A stretch of DNA of 64,000 nt from Pseudomonas alcaligenes (GTDB taxonomy: Bacteria > Pseudomonadota > Gammaproteobacteria > Pseudomonadales > Pseudomonadaceae), in assembly GCF_041729615.1 (NCBI RefSeq), contig NZ_CP154874.1, positions 2,051,001-2,115,000 on the forward strand, in the 5' to 3' direction. A program made the translations under genes and the position numbers. This document shows positions 41,153 through 50,304 of this stretch, one piece after another. Within the stretch, counting starts at the first letter, position 1. The number at the start of each line of letters is the position of its first letter. The notes under the pieces were generated by a model. It searched no databases, was not told the origin of the DNA, and saw only the letters and a program-made list of their open reading frames with translations.

Positions 41153-41175
41153 ATATATTCGATTAAAGAATATAT
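41153..41175. promoter_or_regulatory. Sulfur-type inverted repeat upstream of oscA
   Basis: ATATATTC (41153-41160) and GAATATAT (41168-41175) are perfect inverse arms around 7 nt. An ACATTCTTTTTAAG stretch follows at about 41187-41200. The island is AT-rich and lies 90 nt before oscA. Confidence 0.58.
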
Positions 41176-41264
41176 AAATCGTTAAACATTCTTTTTAAGT
41201 CTAAACGATATCCCCCTAGTATCCGCTCCACGCCCACGCCGGGCCCCATCCCAAGGAGCAGATC

Positions 41265-41447
41265 ATGAGCGTCACGCTGAGAAGCCTCGAAGGTCAGGAC
41301 GAAGCCAGCATCCTGCGTGAAATCCAGGCCGCCCTGCACAACCTGCGTTTTGGCGCGGTGGAAATCACCGTGCACAACGGCCAGGTGGTGCAGATCGAGC
41401 GCAAGGAAAAATTCCGCCTGCAACCCCAGGCCAACAAGCCCGCCTGA
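41265..41447 (+). CDS. oscA: OscA, small DUF2292-family protein of sulfur limitation
   Basis: A 60-residue protein with the YezD/DUF2292 core ILREIQAALHNLRFGAVEITVHNGQVVQIERKEKFRL. OscA in pseudomonads is induced by sulfur limitation and lies directly before sbp-cysTWA, as here. AAGGAG sits 7 nt before the ATG. The product contains neither Met (after the start) nor Cys. Its biochemical role is not known. The sbp gene follows after 123 nt. Confidence 0.88.
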   Translation: MSVTLRSLEGQDEASILREIQAALHNLRFGAVEITVHNGQVVQIERKEKFRLQPQANKPA

Positions 41448-41570
41448 TTCCAGGACCACCCGACCGGACCACCGGAGGGCGTATCGCCACTTTCTTCCGG
41501 CCGCGAGCACACCCCTGCAGCGCCCAAGCCCAATAAAGCCAAGCCCATACGCCTTCTCAGGAGCAGTTCC

Positions 41571-42569
41571 ATGTCCATCCGCCGTTTCGCCCTGGCCAGC
41601 CTGGCCGCCGCCCTGTTCTCCAGCCAGGCCCTCGCGGCCAGCGAGATCCTCAACGTCTCCTACGACCCGACCCGCGAGCTCTATCAGGAGTTCAACGCCG
41701 CCTTCAACAAGCACTGGACCGCCCAGGGCAAGGAAGCGGTGAAGATCCAGCAGTCCCACGGTGGCTCGGGCAAGCAGGCCCGCGCGGTGATCGACGGCCT
41801 GCGCGCCGACGTGGTGACCCTGGCCCTGGCCGGCGACATCGACGAGCTGCACAAGCTGGGCAAGCTGATCCCGGAAAACTGGCAGGAGCGTCTGCCGCAA
41901 TCCAGCACCCCCTACACCTCGACCATCGTGTTCCTGGTGCGCAAGGGCAACCCGGAAGGCATCAAGGACTGGGACGACCTGGTCAAGCCGGGCGTGGAAG
42001 TGATCACCCCCAACCCGAAGACCTCCGGCGGCGCGCGCTGGAACTTCCTCGCCGCCTGGGCCTACGCCCAGCAGAAGTACGGCAGCGAGGCCAAGGCCCA
42101 GGAGTTCGTCGAGAAGCTGTACAAGAACGTCCCGGTGCTGGACACCGGCGCCCGTGGCTCGACCATCACCTTCGTCAACAACCAGATCGGCGACGTGCTG
42201 CTGGCCTGGGAGAACGAGGCCTTCCTGGCCCTGAAGGAACAGGGCGGCGACCAGTTCGAAATCGTCGCGCCGAGCCTGTCCATCCTCGCCGAGCCGCCGG
42301 TGGCCGTGGTCGACAAGAACGTCGACCGGAAGGGCACCCGCGAAGTCGCCACCGCCTACCTGCAGTACCTGTACAGCGAGGAAGGCCAGCGCATCGCCGC
42401 GAAGAACTTCTACCGCCCGCGTGACGCCAAGGTGGCCGCGGAGTTCGCCCAGCAGTTCCCGCAGCTGAAGCTGGTGACCATCGACCAGGACTTCGGCGGC
42501 TGGAAATCCGCCCAGCCGAAGTTCTTCAACGATGGCGGCATCTTCGACCAGATCTACCAGGCCCAGTAA
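41571..42569 (+). CDS. sbp: Periplasmic sulfate-binding protein Sbp
   Basis: A 332-residue protein with signal peptide ([15 protein letters not shown]). The sulfate-binding fold motifs are [49 protein letters not shown] and [11 protein letters not shown]. It has no Met or Cys after the start. It delivers sulfate or thiosulfate to CysTWA. A stem-loop lies between sbp and cysT, which commonly leads to more binding protein than permease. Confidence 0.95.
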   Translation: MSIRRFALASLAAALFSSQALAASEILNVSYDPTRELYQEFNAAFNKHWTAQGKEAVKIQQSHGGSGKQARAVIDGLRADVVTLALAGDIDELHKLGKLIPENWQERLPQSSTPYTSTIVFLVRKGNPEGIKDWDDLVKPGVEVITPNPKTSGGARWNFLAAWAYAQQKYGSEAKAQEFVEKLYKNVPVLDTGARGSTITFVNNQIGDVLLAWENEAFLALKEQGGDQFEIVAPSLSILAEPPVAVVDKNVDRKGTREVATAYLQYLYSEEGQRIAAKNFYRPRDAKVAAEFAQQFPQLKLVTIDQDFGGWKSAQPKFFNDGGIFDQIYQAQ

Positions 42570-42582
42570 GGACCACCCCGCA

Positions 42583-42612
42583 GGGCGGGCTCACCCGCGC
42601 GGCAGCCCGCCC
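42583..42612 (+). other. Intercistronic stem-loop between sbp and cysT
   Basis: GGGCGGGCT/AGCCCGCCC (42583-42591 and 42604-42612) without a T-tract, 14 nt after the sbp stop. It probably protects the sbp part of the mRNA or ends transcription partially. Confidence 0.65.
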
Positions 42613-42641
42613 CGCCCACCCCAAGTACAAGGGACATCGCA

Positions 42642-43460
42642 ATGTCACGCCGCATTTCCCCCGTCATACCCGGCTTCGGGCTGACGCTGGGCTACACCCT
42701 GGTGTACCTCAGCCTGTTGGTGCTGATTCCCCTGGGTGCCATGTTCGTGCACGCCGCCCAACTCAGTTGGGCCGAATTCTGGGCCATCATCAGCGCACCG
42801 CGGGTGCTGGCCGCCCTCAAGCTGAGCTTCGCCACCGCCTGCGCCGCCGCCCTGCTCAATGGCGTGATCGGTACCCTGCTGGCCTGGGTGCTGGTGCGCT
42901 ACAGCTTCCCCGGGCGCAAGATCATCGACGCGATGATCGACCTGCCCTTCGCCCTGCCCACCGCCGTCGCCGGCATCGCCCTCACCGCGCTGTACGCCCC
43001 GGCCGGCCTGGTCGGCCAGTTCGCCACCGACCTGGGCTTCAAGATCGCCTACACCCCGCTGGGCATCACCCTGGCGCTGACCTTCGTCACCCTGCCCTTC
43101 GTGGTGCGCACCCTGCAACCGGTGCTCGCGGACATTCCGCGCGAGGTCGAGGAGGCCGCCGCCTGCCTGGGCGCCCGGCCCTTCCAGGTGTTCCGCCATG
43201 TGCTGCTGCCGGCCCTGCTGCCGGCCTGGCTGACCGGCTTCGCCCTGGCCTTCGCCCGTGGCGTCGGCGAGTACGGCTCGGTGATCTTCATCGCCGGCAA
43301 CATGCCGATGAAGACCGAGATCCTGCCGCTGCTGATCATGGTCAAGCTCGACCAGTACGACTACACCGGCGCCACCGCGATCGGCGTGCTGATGCTGGTG
43401 GTGTCCTTCATCCTGCTGCTGCTGATCAACCTGCTGCAGCGCCGTATCGAACGCCCGTAA
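42642..43460 (+). CDS. cysT: Sulfate ABC transporter permease CysT (CysU)
   Basis: A 272-residue inner-membrane permease. It has about six helices, starts around [25 protein letters not shown], and has the EAA loop [43 protein letters not shown] and [14 protein letters not shown] are typical of CysT. The order sbp-cysT-cysW-cysA is standard. It pairs with CysW in the membrane. Confidence 0.95.
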   Translation: MSRRISPVIPGFGLTLGYTLVYLSLLVLIPLGAMFVHAAQLSWAEFWAIISAPRVLAALKLSFATACAAALLNGVIGTLLAWVLVRYSFPGRKIIDAMIDLPFALPTAVAGIALTALYAPAGLVGQFATDLGFKIAYTPLGITLALTFVTLPFVVRTLQPVLADIPREVEEAAACLGARPFQVFRHVLLPALLPAWLTGFALAFARGVGEYGSVIFIAGNMPMKTEILPLLIMVKLDQYDYTGATAIGVLMLVVSFILLLLINLLQRRIERP

Positions 43461-43470
43461 GGAGGCCGCC

Positions 43471-44343
43471 ATGAGTAGCACCGTTCTGTCGTCCTCCACC
43501 CTGGCCAACGACCGGCGCCGCGGCAGCCCGCTCGGGCGCCGCGCGCTGATCGCCGGCGCCTGGCTGGTCTTCGCCCTGTTCCTCCTGCTGCCGCTGTTCG
43601 TGGTGCTCAGCGAGGCGCTCAAGCTCGGCTTCGGCACCTTCTTTAGCGCCCTGCTGGAGCCGGACGCGATTGCCGCGCTGCAGCTGACCCTGCTCGCCGT
43701 GGGCATCGCCGTGCCGCTCAACCTGGTGTTCGGCGTGGCCGCCGCCTGGTGCGTGAGCAAGTACGAGTTCCGCGGCAAGAGCCTGCTGGTGACCCTGATC
43801 GACCTGCCGTTCTCCGTCTCGCCGGTGATCGCCGGCCTGATCTACGTGCTGCTGTTCGGCGCCCAGGGCTTTTTCGGGGAGTGGCTGCAGGAGCGCGACA
43901 TCCAGATCATCTTCGCCCTGCCCGGCATCGTCCTGGCCACCATCTTCGTCACCGTGCCCTTCGTCGCCCGCGAGCTGATCCCGCTGATGCAGGAACAGGG
44001 CACCCAGGAGGAAGAAGCCGCGCGCCTGCTCGGCGCCAGCGGCTGGCAGATGTTCTGGCACGTGACCCTGCCCAACATCAAATGGGGCCTGATCTACGGC
44101 GTGGTGCTGTGCGCCGCGCGGGCCATGGGCGAGTTCGGCGCGGTATCGGTGGTGTCCGGGCATATCCGCGGCTACACCAACACCCTGCCGCTGCACGTCG
44201 AGATTCTCTACAACGAATACAACCATGTCGCCGCCTTCAGCGTCGCCAGCCTGCTGCTGGCCCTGGCGCTGATCATCCTGCTGCTCAAGCAGTGGAGCGA
44301 ATCCCGTCTGTCCCGCCTACGTCACAGCGACGCGGAGGAATAA
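43471..44343 (+). CDS. cysW: Sulfate ABC transporter permease CysW
   Basis: A 290-residue permease. After a polar N-terminus of about 20 residues come six helices, with [20 protein letters not shown], the EAA loop [27 protein letters not shown] and [15 protein letters not shown], as in CysW. GGAGG lies directly before the ATG, 10 nt after cysT. Confidence 0.95.
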   Translation: MSSTVLSSSTLANDRRRGSPLGRRALIAGAWLVFALFLLLPLFVVLSEALKLGFGTFFSALLEPDAIAALQLTLLAVGIAVPLNLVFGVAAAWCVSKYEFRGKSLLVTLIDLPFSVSPVIAGLIYVLLFGAQGFFGEWLQERDIQIIFALPGIVLATIFVTVPFVARELIPLMQEQGTQEEEAARLLGASGWQMFWHVTLPNIKWGLIYGVVLCAARAMGEFGAVSVVSGHIRGYTNTLPLHVEILYNEYNHVAAFSVASLLLALALIILLLKQWSESRLSRLRHSDAEE

Positions 44344-44346
44344 GCC

Positions 44347-45336
44347 ATGTCCATCGAAATCCGTAACGTCAGCAAGACCTTCGGCGCCTTCCGCGCGCTC
44401 AACGACATCAACCTGGATATCCACAGCGGCGAGCTGGTGGCCCTGCTCGGTCCCTCCGGCTGCGGCAAGACCAGCCTGCTGCGCATCATCGCCGGCCTGG
44501 AGACGCCGGATGCCGGCAGCATCCAGTTCCACGGCGAGGACGTGTCCAACCACGACGTGCGTGATCGCAACGTCGGCTTCGTGTTCCAGCACTACGCGCT
44601 GTTCCGCCACATGACGGTGTTCGACAACGTCGCCTTCGGCCTGCGCATGAAGCCCAAGGGCGAGCGCCCGAGCGAGGCGGATATCGCCGAACGGGTGCAC
44701 GAGCTGCTCGGCATGGTGCAGCTCGACTGGCTGGCCGACCGCTACCCGGAGCAGCTGTCCGGCGGCCAGCGCCAGCGCATCGCCCTGGCCCGCGCCCTGG
44801 CGGTGAAGCCCAAGGTGCTGCTGCTCGACGAACCCTTCGGCGCCCTCGACGCCAAGGTGCGCAAGGAACTGCGCCGCTGGCTGGCGCGCCTGCACGAGGA
44901 AGTGCACCTGACCAGCGTGTTCGTCACCCACGACCAGGAAGAAGCCATGGAAGTGGCCGACCGCATCGTGGTGATGAACAAGGGCAGCATCGAGCAGATC
45001 GGCTCGCCGGCCGAGGTCTATGAGCAGCCGGCCAGCGATTTCGTCTACCACTTCCTCGGCGACGCCAACCGTCTGCACCTGGGCGACGACCAGCACCTGC
45101 TGTTCCGCCCGCACGAGGTGTCGCTGTCGCGCCTGGCCATCGACGAGCACCGCGCGGCGCAGGTGCGCGACATCCGCCCGCTCGGCGCCATCACCCGGGT
45201 GACGCTCAAGGTCGAGGGCCAGGACGAGCTGATCGAGGCCGAGGTGGTCAAGGATCACGACAGCCTGAGCGGGCTGACCCGTGGCGAGACGCTCTATTTC
45301 CGGCCCAAGGTCTGGCAGCGCCAGCCTGCCTTCTGA
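44347..45336 (+). CDS. cysA: Sulfate ABC transporter ATP-binding protein CysA
   Basis: A 329-residue ATPase. Walker A is GPSGCGKTS near residue 35, the Q-loop is [21 protein letters not shown], the signature is [15 protein letters not shown], Walker B is [11 protein letters not shown] and the switch is [12 protein letters not shown]-terminal TOBE-like regulatory domain follows (about 240-325; [11 protein letters not shown]). It starts 3 nt after cysW. A GC-rich hairpin without a T-tract lies 14 nt past the stop. Confidence 0.95.
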   Translation: MSIEIRNVSKTFGAFRALNDINLDIHSGELVALLGPSGCGKTSLLRIIAGLETPDAGSIQFHGEDVSNHDVRDRNVGFVFQHYALFRHMTVFDNVAFGLRMKPKGERPSEADIAERVHELLGMVQLDWLADRYPEQLSGGQRQRIALARALAVKPKVLLLDEPFGALDAKVRKELRRWLARLHEEVHLTSVFVTHDQEEAMEVADRIVVMNKGSIEQIGSPAEVYEQPASDFVYHFLGDANRLHLGDDQHLLFRPHEVSLSRLAIDEHRAAQVRDIRPLGAITRVTLKVEGQDELIEAEVVKDHDSLSGLTRGETLYFRPKVWQRQPAF

Positions 45337-45350
45337 GGCCGGTAGCACAG

Positions 45351-45371
45351 GCGGAGCCGCGACGGCTCCGC
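45351..45371 (+). other. Stem-loop after cysA
   Basis: GCGGAGCCG-CGA-CGGCTCCGC is a perfect 9-bp stem with a 3-nt loop. There is no T-tract, so it is either a weak terminator or an mRNA 3'-end stabiliser. Confidence 0.6.
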
Positions 45372-45499
45372 GACGCCAGAATTGCGATGCAAATCACTCT
45401 TTTGGCTCATCCTTTGCTATGACAAGCGCAGTAGGCTGTTGCCACTGCGCTGACAGCCAGCAGGCTCACGCTGACAAGAATAATAAGGAGCGACCGGGG

Positions 45500-46264
45500 A
45501 TGAATCGTAGTCCTTTGATTCGACTGTACTTTTCCATCGTGTTTGGGGTTCTGGCGAGTTTCTCCGCCGTCGCCCAGGCGGCCGCCATGACGGCCGCCGA
45601 ACAGGTCCAGGTCTATGCCAGCCGAGCCACCAGCAGCCTGCTGCTGCTGCGCGGCGAAGGCTTCCAGGAAGAGCACCAGCAGCGCCTGGACAAGGATATC
45701 GCCGATCTGGAGAGCGCCGCCCAGAATGCCATGAGCGCCAGCTCGGAAATTCCCGGATTGACCACCAAGCTTGTTACCCAGTTACGCCTGGGTGTTTCCT
45801 TTGGCCCCAACGAAGACAACATGCCCTGGGAATATCCCCAGGACCTGGCCAAGGCCCTGCGCGAACTGCTGACCGTGGCGCGGGCCGTGCCTGATGCCGA
45901 CCCGGCTGGCGAACTGCCGGCCAAGGTCGAATACCTCGGCGTGCAGTACCTCAGCCGCTCCTACGTCGGCACCTTCGAGATCGCCCGCGAGCAGACCGAC
46001 AACTACATCGGCCAGGACGAACGCCAGCTGGTGCCGCAGATCGACGAGGAGCTGGCCAAGCTGGACGGCAAGGCCAACAGCGCCGTGGCCAAGCTGAAGA
46101 CCCGCTGGAAGTTCCTGCGCGCCGCGCTGCAGGACATGAACAGCGGCAGCAATGCCCTGGCCAGCGCCTCCGGTCGTGCCTTCGCACCGACTACCGTGGA
46201 TCGCCATACCCGCAACCTGACCGACCAGTGGATGGCCCTCGGCCAGATGGCCGGCTCGCCATAA
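45500..46264 (+). CDS. Exported, mostly helical protein of unknown function
   Basis: A 254-residue protein. A signal peptide covers about residues 1-27 (LYFSIVFGVLASFSAVAQA). The rest is strongly helical with charged and Ala-rich segments (AEQVQVYASRATSSLLLLRGEGFQEEHQ...) and has no Cys. The repeated long helices are reminiscent of PilJ-like or four-helix sensory modules, but I see no clear motif. The start at 45500 follows AAGGAG and the signal peptide; a longer GTG form would overlap cysA. It has its own 160-nt upstream region, so it is probably not part of the cys operon. The function is unknown. Confidence 0.78.
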   Translation: MNRSPLIRLYFSIVFGVLASFSAVAQAAAMTAAEQVQVYASRATSSLLLLRGEGFQEEHQQRLDKDIADLESAAQNAMSASSEIPGLTTKLVTQLRLGVSFGPNEDNMPWEYPQDLAKALRELLTVARAVPDADPAGELPAKVEYLGVQYLSRSYVGTFEIAREQTDNYIGQDERQLVPQIDEELAKLDGKANSAVAKLKTRWKFLRAALQDMNSGSNALASASGRAFAPTTVDRHTRNLTDQWMALGQMAGSP

Positions 46265-46284
46265 GCCACGCCAGTGCTACCCAG

Positions 46285-46309
46285 AAGCCGGGCCCTGCCC
46301 GGCTTTTTT
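46285..46309. terminator. Terminator between the exported protein gene and gcdR
   Basis: The stem AAGCCGGGC/GCCCGGCTT with loop CCT is followed by a T-run on the plus strand. It lies between two convergent genes. Confidence 0.88.
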
Positions 46310-46319
46310 CTGCCCGCCC

Positions 46320-47225
46320 TCAGGCCGGCGCGCCGCGGTACTCGCGCGCCACCTGCAGCAGCCAGTCGCGAAAGGCGCGCAGGGCAGCGGACTCGGCCTT
46401 GCGCTCGGGAATCATCAGGTAATAGGCCCTGTCGCTGCTGTGCAGCGCCGCCGGGTGCGCCGGTACCAGGCGGCCGTCGGCCAGCTCGCGCTGGATCAGG
46501 AAGGGCGGGATCAGCGCCACGCCCATGCCGTGGGCGGCGGCCTGGGCCAGCATGGAAAACAGTTCGTAGCGCGGCCCGCCAAGGTCGTGCGGCACGCTCA
46601 GGCCCTGGGCGGCGAACCACTGGCGCCAGGCATAGGGCCGGGTGCTCTGCTGCAACAATGGCAGGCCGGCCAGCTCGGCGGCGGCGAACTGGGCGCGCTC
46701 GCCCAGCAGCTCGGGGCTGCACACCGGCAGCGGCTCCTCGGGCATCAGGTAGTGCGCCTCGGTGCCGGACCACTCGCCATCGCCGAAGTAGATGGCGGCG
46801 TCGAAGCTGGTGTCGGCGAACAGGAAGGGTCGGGTGCGATTGGTCAGGTGCACCGTCACTTCCGGGTGCAGCTGCTGGAACGCCTTGAGCCGGGGCACCA
46901 GCCACTGGGTGGCGAAAGTCGGCACCACCGCCAGCTCGATTGCCACCGCGCCCTGGCGGCCCATGGCGGCCAGGGTGTCGCGCTCCACCGCATCCAGCTG
47001 CGCCGCCACCTTGCGGCTGTAGGCCAGACCGGCCTCGGTCAGCTTGACGCCGCGGCGCGAGCGGCGGAACAGCTCGATGCCGAGGAACTCCTCCAGCCCG
47101 GCGATCTGCCGGCACACCGCGCTCTGGGTCAGCGCCAGCTCGTCGGCGGCACGGGTGAAACTCTGGTGGCGCGCGGCCGACTCGAAGGCCACCAGGGCCG
47201 CGGTGCTGGGGATCTTGCGACGCAT
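46320..47225 (-). CDS. gcdR: LysR-family regulator of glutarate catabolism GcdR
   Basis: A 301-residue LysR protein of the GcvA branch. The N-terminal winged helix-turn-helix (1-62) includes RHQSFTRAADELALTQSAVCRQIAGLEEFLG. The effector domain (about 92-295) shows WLVPRLKAFQQLHPEVTVHL and AQAAAHGMGVALIPPFL. It is divergent from gcdH, as in other pseudomonads where GcdR activates gcdH-gcdG. An inverted repeat TTCGCAC-N6-GTGCGAA lies between them. Confidence 0.88.
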   Translation of the reverse strand: MRRKIPSTAALVAFESAARHQSFTRAADELALTQSAVCRQIAGLEEFLGIELFRRSRRGVKLTEAGLAYSRKVAAQLDAVERDTLAAMGRQGAVAIELAVVPTFATQWLVPRLKAFQQLHPEVTVHLTNRTRPFLFADTSFDAAIYFGDGEWSGTEAHYLMPEEPLPVCSPELLGERAQFAAAELAGLPLLQQSTRPYAWRQWFAAQGLSVPHDLGGPRYELFSMLAQAAAHGMGVALIPPFLIQRELADGRLVPAHPAALHSSDRAYYLMIPERKAESAALRAFRDWLLQVAREYRGAPA

Positions 47226-47288
47226 CTATGCCATGACCTCACTCGGCAGGGAGAAAAATGCCCACTCAGGCTATCTCGGAGTGAGTTA

Positions 47289-47308
47289 TTCGCACAACAG
47301 CGTGCGAA
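47289..47308. promoter_or_regulatory. LysR-type operator between gcdR and gcdH
   Basis: TTCGCAC (47289-47295), a 6-nt spacer, and GTGCGAA (47302-47308) form a dyad with a T-N11-A core. It lies 64 nt from the gcdR start and about 95 nt before gcdH, the expected position for activation of gcdH. Confidence 0.68.
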
Positions 47309-47402
47309 ATCCTCGTTTGCTCAGGACCACATGCAGGCCTAGTCTCTGTCCATCGCCCGGCTGCGTGCCGGTCTGTCCTGTCACCGTATCGAGGATTTCG
47401 CC

Positions 47403-48584
47403 ATGGCCGCCAAGGCAAGCTTCAACTGGATCGACCCGCTGCTGCTGGACCAGCAGCTGACCGAGGAAGAGCGCATGGTGCGCGACAGCGCCCAGCAGTT
47501 CGCCGCCGACAAGCTGGCCCCGCGCGTGCTGGAAGCCTTCCGCCATGAAAAGACCGACCCGGCGATCTTCCGCGAGATGGGCGACACCGGCCTGCTCGGC
47601 GCCACCATCCCCGAGGCCTACGGCGGCAGCGGCCTGAACTACGTGTGCTACGGCCTGATCGCCCGCGAAGTGGAGCGCGTGGACTCCGGCTACCGCTCGA
47701 TGATGAGCGTGCAGTCCTCGCTGGTGATGGTGCCGATCTTCGAGTTCGGCAACGAAGCCACCAAGCAGAAGTACCTGCCCAAGCTGGCCAGCGGCGAATA
47801 CATCGGCTGCTTCGGCCTGACCGAGCCGAACCACGGCTCCGACCCGGGCAGCATGGTCACCCGCGCCAAGAAGGTCGACGGCGGCTACCGCCTGACCGGC
47901 AGCAAGATGTGGATCACCAACAGCCCGATCGCCGACGTGTTCGTGGTCTGGGCCAAGGACGACGCCGGCGAGATCCGCGGCTTCGTCCTGGAAAAAGGCT
48001 GGCAAGGCCTGTCCGCCCCGGCGATCCACGGCAAGGTCGGCCTGCGCGCCTCGATCACCGGCGAAATCGTCATGGACAACGTGTTCTGCCCCGAGGAGAA
48101 CGCCTTCCCCGACGTGCGCGGCCTGAAAGGCCCGTTCACCTGCCTCAACTCTGCCCGCTACGGCATCAGCTGGGGCGCCCTGGGCGCCGCCGAGTTCTGC
48201 TGGCACACCGCGCGCCAGTACTGCCTCGACCGCACCCAGTTCGGCCGCCCGCTGGCGCAGACCCAGCTGATCCAGAAGAAGCTGGCCGACATGCAGACCG
48301 AGATCACCCTGGCCCTGCAGGGCTGCCTGCGCCTGGGCCGGATGAAGGACGAAGGCACCGCGGCGGTGGAGATCACTTCGATCATGAAGCGCAACAGCTG
48401 CGGCAAGGCGCTGGATATCGCGCGCATGGCCCGCGACATGATGGGCGGCAACGGCATCAGCGACGAGTTCGGCGTGGCCCGCCACCTGGTCAACCTGGAG
48501 GTGGTCAACACCTACGAGGGCACTCACGACGTCCACGCGCTGATTCTCGGTCGCGCCCAGACCGGCCTGCAGGCGTTCTTCTAA
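47403..48584 (+). CDS. gcdH: Glutaryl-CoA dehydrogenase GcdH
   Basis: A 393-residue acyl-CoA dehydrogenase that converts glutaryl-CoA to crotonyl-CoA and CO2 in lysine, hydroxylysine and glutarate breakdown. Motifs are [16 protein letters not shown] for the flavin and substrate pocket, [21 protein letters not shown], and the catalytic Glu region [18 protein letters not shown]. The arrangement gcdR-gcdH-gcdG fits the known pseudomonad operon. It feeds crotonyl-CoA to beta-oxidation. Confidence 0.96.
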   Translation: MAAKASFNWIDPLLLDQQLTEEERMVRDSAQQFAADKLAPRVLEAFRHEKTDPAIFREMGDTGLLGATIPEAYGGSGLNYVCYGLIAREVERVDSGYRSMMSVQSSLVMVPIFEFGNEATKQKYLPKLASGEYIGCFGLTEPNHGSDPGSMVTRAKKVDGGYRLTGSKMWITNSPIADVFVVWAKDDAGEIRGFVLEKGWQGLSAPAIHGKVGLRASITGEIVMDNVFCPEENAFPDVRGLKGPFTCLNSARYGISWGALGAAEFCWHTARQYCLDRTQFGRPLAQTQLIQKKLADMQTEITLALQGCLRLGRMKDEGTAAVEITSIMKRNSCGKALDIARMARDMMGGNGISDEFGVARHLVNLEVVNTYEGTHDVHALILGRAQTGLQAFF

Positions 48585-48604
48585 ACGCTGCGCAGGCGCT
48601 CTTT

Positions 48605-48627
48605 TCCCTCTCCCACCGGGAGAGGGA
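48605..48627. repeat. Short copy of dispersed repeat family 2
   Basis: TCCCTCTCCC-ACC-GGGAGAGGGA is a 10-bp hairpin in the 62-nt gcdH-gcdG spacer. It matches the arms of the copies near 8.3, 24.7 and 26.1 kb. Confidence 0.75.
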
Positions 48628-48646
48628 ACTTGTCCATGAGGTTCCC

Positions 48647-49870
48647 ATGTCCGGTGCACTTTCCCATATCCGTGTTCTCGACCTGTCGCGCGTGCTCGCC
48701 GGCCCCTGGGCCGGGCAGATCCTCGCCGACCTCGGCGCCGAGGTGATCAAGGTCGAGCGGCCGGGCACGGGCGACGACACCCGCCACTGGGGCCCGCCCT
48801 ACATCAAGGATGCCGCAGGCAACGACAGCCGCGAGGCGGCCTACTTCCAGTGCGCCAACCGCAACAAGCAGTCGCTGACCCTGGACTTCACCCAGGCCGA
48901 GGGCCAGCACCTGGTGCGCGAGCTGGCGGCGCAGTGCGACGTGCTGCTGGAGAACTTCAAGGTCGGCGGCCTGGCGGCCTACGGCCTCGACTACGAAACG
49001 CTGAAAGCGGTCAACCCGCGACTGATCTACTGCTCCATCACCGGCTTCGGGCAGAACGGGCCCTATGCCAAGCGGGCAGGCTATGACTTCATGATCCAGG
49101 GGCTCGGCGGGCTGATGAGCCTGACCGGCAAGCCCGATGGCGAGGACGGCGCCGGCCCCATGAAGGTCGGCGTCGCCCTCACCGACATCCTCACCGGGCT
49201 GTACGCCACGGTCGGCGTGCTGGCCGCGCTGAACGCCCGCGAACAGACCGGGCAGGGCCAGTACATCGACGTTGCCCTGCTCGACGTGCAAGTGGCCTGC
49301 CTGGCCAACCAGGCGATGAACTACCTGGCCACCGGCGCCGCACCCAAGCGCCTGGGCAACGCCCACCCGAACATCGTGCCCTACCAGGACTTCCCCAGCG
49401 CCGACGGCGACTTCATCCTCGCCGTGGGCAACGACGGGCAGTTTCGCAAGTTTTGCGAGGTCGCCGGCCTTCCGGCTTTGGCCGACGACCCGCGCTTTTC
49501 CACCAACAAGGCACGGGTCGCCCACCGCGCCGAGCTGATTCCGCTGCTGCGCCAGGCCACAGTGTTCAAGACCACCGTCGAATGGGTCACGCTGCTCGAG
49601 GAGGCCGGCGTGCCCTGCGGGCCGATCAACGACCTGGCCCAGGTATTCGCCGACCCGCAGGTGCAGGCCCGCGGCCTGCGCCTGGACCTGGCCAACGGCC
49701 TGGGCAGCAGCACACCCCAGGTGGCCAGCCCGCTGCGCCTGTCCGCCACCCCGGTGGACTACCGCCTGGCGCCGCCGCTGCTGGGCGAGCATTCGGACGC
49801 CATCCTGCAGCGCCTGCTCGGCCTCGACGCCGCGCAGATCGCCAGCCTGCGCGCCGCTGGCGTGGTCTGA
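48647..49870 (+). CDS. gcdG: Class III CoA-transferase GcdG (glutarate CoA-transferase)
   Basis: A 407-residue CaiB/BaiF family (formyl-CoA transferase type) enzyme. It opens LSHIRVLDLSRVLAGPWAGQILADLGAEVIKVE, with CANRNKQSLTLDF and the catalytic Asp region VGVALTDILTGLYA. It uses succinyl-CoA to activate glutarate to glutaryl-CoA, the substrate of GcdH, in its known context next to gcdH. The ATG at 48647 follows a weak AGG. Confidence 0.9.
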   Translation: MSGALSHIRVLDLSRVLAGPWAGQILADLGAEVIKVERPGTGDDTRHWGPPYIKDAAGNDSREAAYFQCANRNKQSLTLDFTQAEGQHLVRELAAQCDVLLENFKVGGLAAYGLDYETLKAVNPRLIYCSITGFGQNGPYAKRAGYDFMIQGLGGLMSLTGKPDGEDGAGPMKVGVALTDILTGLYATVGVLAALNAREQTGQGQYIDVALLDVQVACLANQAMNYLATGAAPKRLGNAHPNIVPYQDFPSADGDFILAVGNDGQFRKFCEVAGLPALADDPRFSTNKARVAHRAELIPLLRQATVFKTTVEWVTLLEEAGVPCGPINDLAQVFADPQVQARGLRLDLANGLGSSTPQVASPLRLSATPVDYRLAPPLLGEHSDAILQRLLGLDAAQIASLRAAGVV

Positions 49871-49958
49871 GGCGAGCGCCGCCGCTGCCCGCGATACCGG
49901 CCAGGCTTGCGCGCGGCGCGCCGGCCGGGTAGCTTGAGGCCATCCTTCAGGAGTCAGC

Positions 49959-50075
49959 ATGTCCCGTTCCCCGTCCCAGCAGCCCACCGTCTCCCGCAGC
50001 GCTCCGCGCCTCGTGGTGCGCGCGGCTGCCGGCGACTATTGCTTTGGGTACTGGTTTAGCCACGGGCGCGCCTGA
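49959..50075 (+). CDS. Leader peptide 1 of the DAHP synthase attenuator
   Basis: A 38-residue ORF behind a good CAGGAG site. Near its end it reads Tyr-Cys-Phe-Gly-Tyr-Trp-Phe (codons TAT TGC TTT GGG TAC TGG TTT at 50037-50057), five aromatic residues in seven. Soon after its stop lies the hairpin GGGCGCGCCTG/CAGGCGCCC (50064-50093), and then the terminator at 50126-50164. This is the layout of transcription attenuation: ribosome stalling at the aromatic codons would favour read-through into the DAHP synthase gene. Sensing of aromatic aminoacyl-tRNA is inferred. Confidence 0.8.
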   Translation: MSRSPSQQPTVSRSAPRLVVRAAAGDYCFGYWFSHGRA

Positions 50076-50125
50076 TTACCCCCACAGGCGCCCCAACTTC
50101 CGGGTCGCCACCAGACAGTTCGCAG

Positions 50126-50164
50126 AACCCCCGGTCGGCCACCCGACCGGGGGTTTTGTTTTTT
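50126..50164 (+). terminator. Attenuator terminator before the DAHP synthase gene
   Basis: A 13-bp stem, AACCCCCGGTCGG/CCGACCGGGGGTT, with loop CCAC, is followed by TTTTGTTTTTT. It stands between leader peptide 1 and the structural gene. The 5' segment CCGGGTCGCCACC (about 50099-50111) could pair in part with the stem to form a competing structure. Confidence 0.88.
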
Positions 50165-50179
50165 CACGAGGAGCACAGC

Positions 50180-50263
50180 ATGAACCCGTATTACCGCACT
50201 TCCCACTGGCGATTTACCCGCTTCCTGCAACAGCACCCAGAACGCTCCCGAACACATCGCTAG
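50180..50263 (+). CDS. Second small aromatic-rich ORF between attenuator and DAHP synthase
   Basis: A 27-residue ORF with a strong ACGAGGAG site 7 nt before the ATG. It starts Met-Asn-Pro-Tyr-Tyr and contains Trp10, Phe12 and Phe15, so five aromatic residues within the first fifteen. It ends 41 nt before the DAHP synthase ATG. A GGCGGC-AAC-GCCGCC hairpin (50270-50284) lies in that gap. It may be a second sensor acting on translation, or a small coupling ORF. Whether it is translated is not known. Confidence 0.6.
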   Translation: MNPYYRTSHWRFTRFLQQHPERSRTHR

Positions 50264-50304
50264 GGCCGTGGCGGCAACGCCGCCCGGCCGAGGAAAGACC
50301 AGCC

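Noticed and set aside
50044-50304. N-terminal extension of DAHP synthase through the leader region
   Set aside because: It would translate the terminator hairpin. The ATG at 50305 gives the family length.
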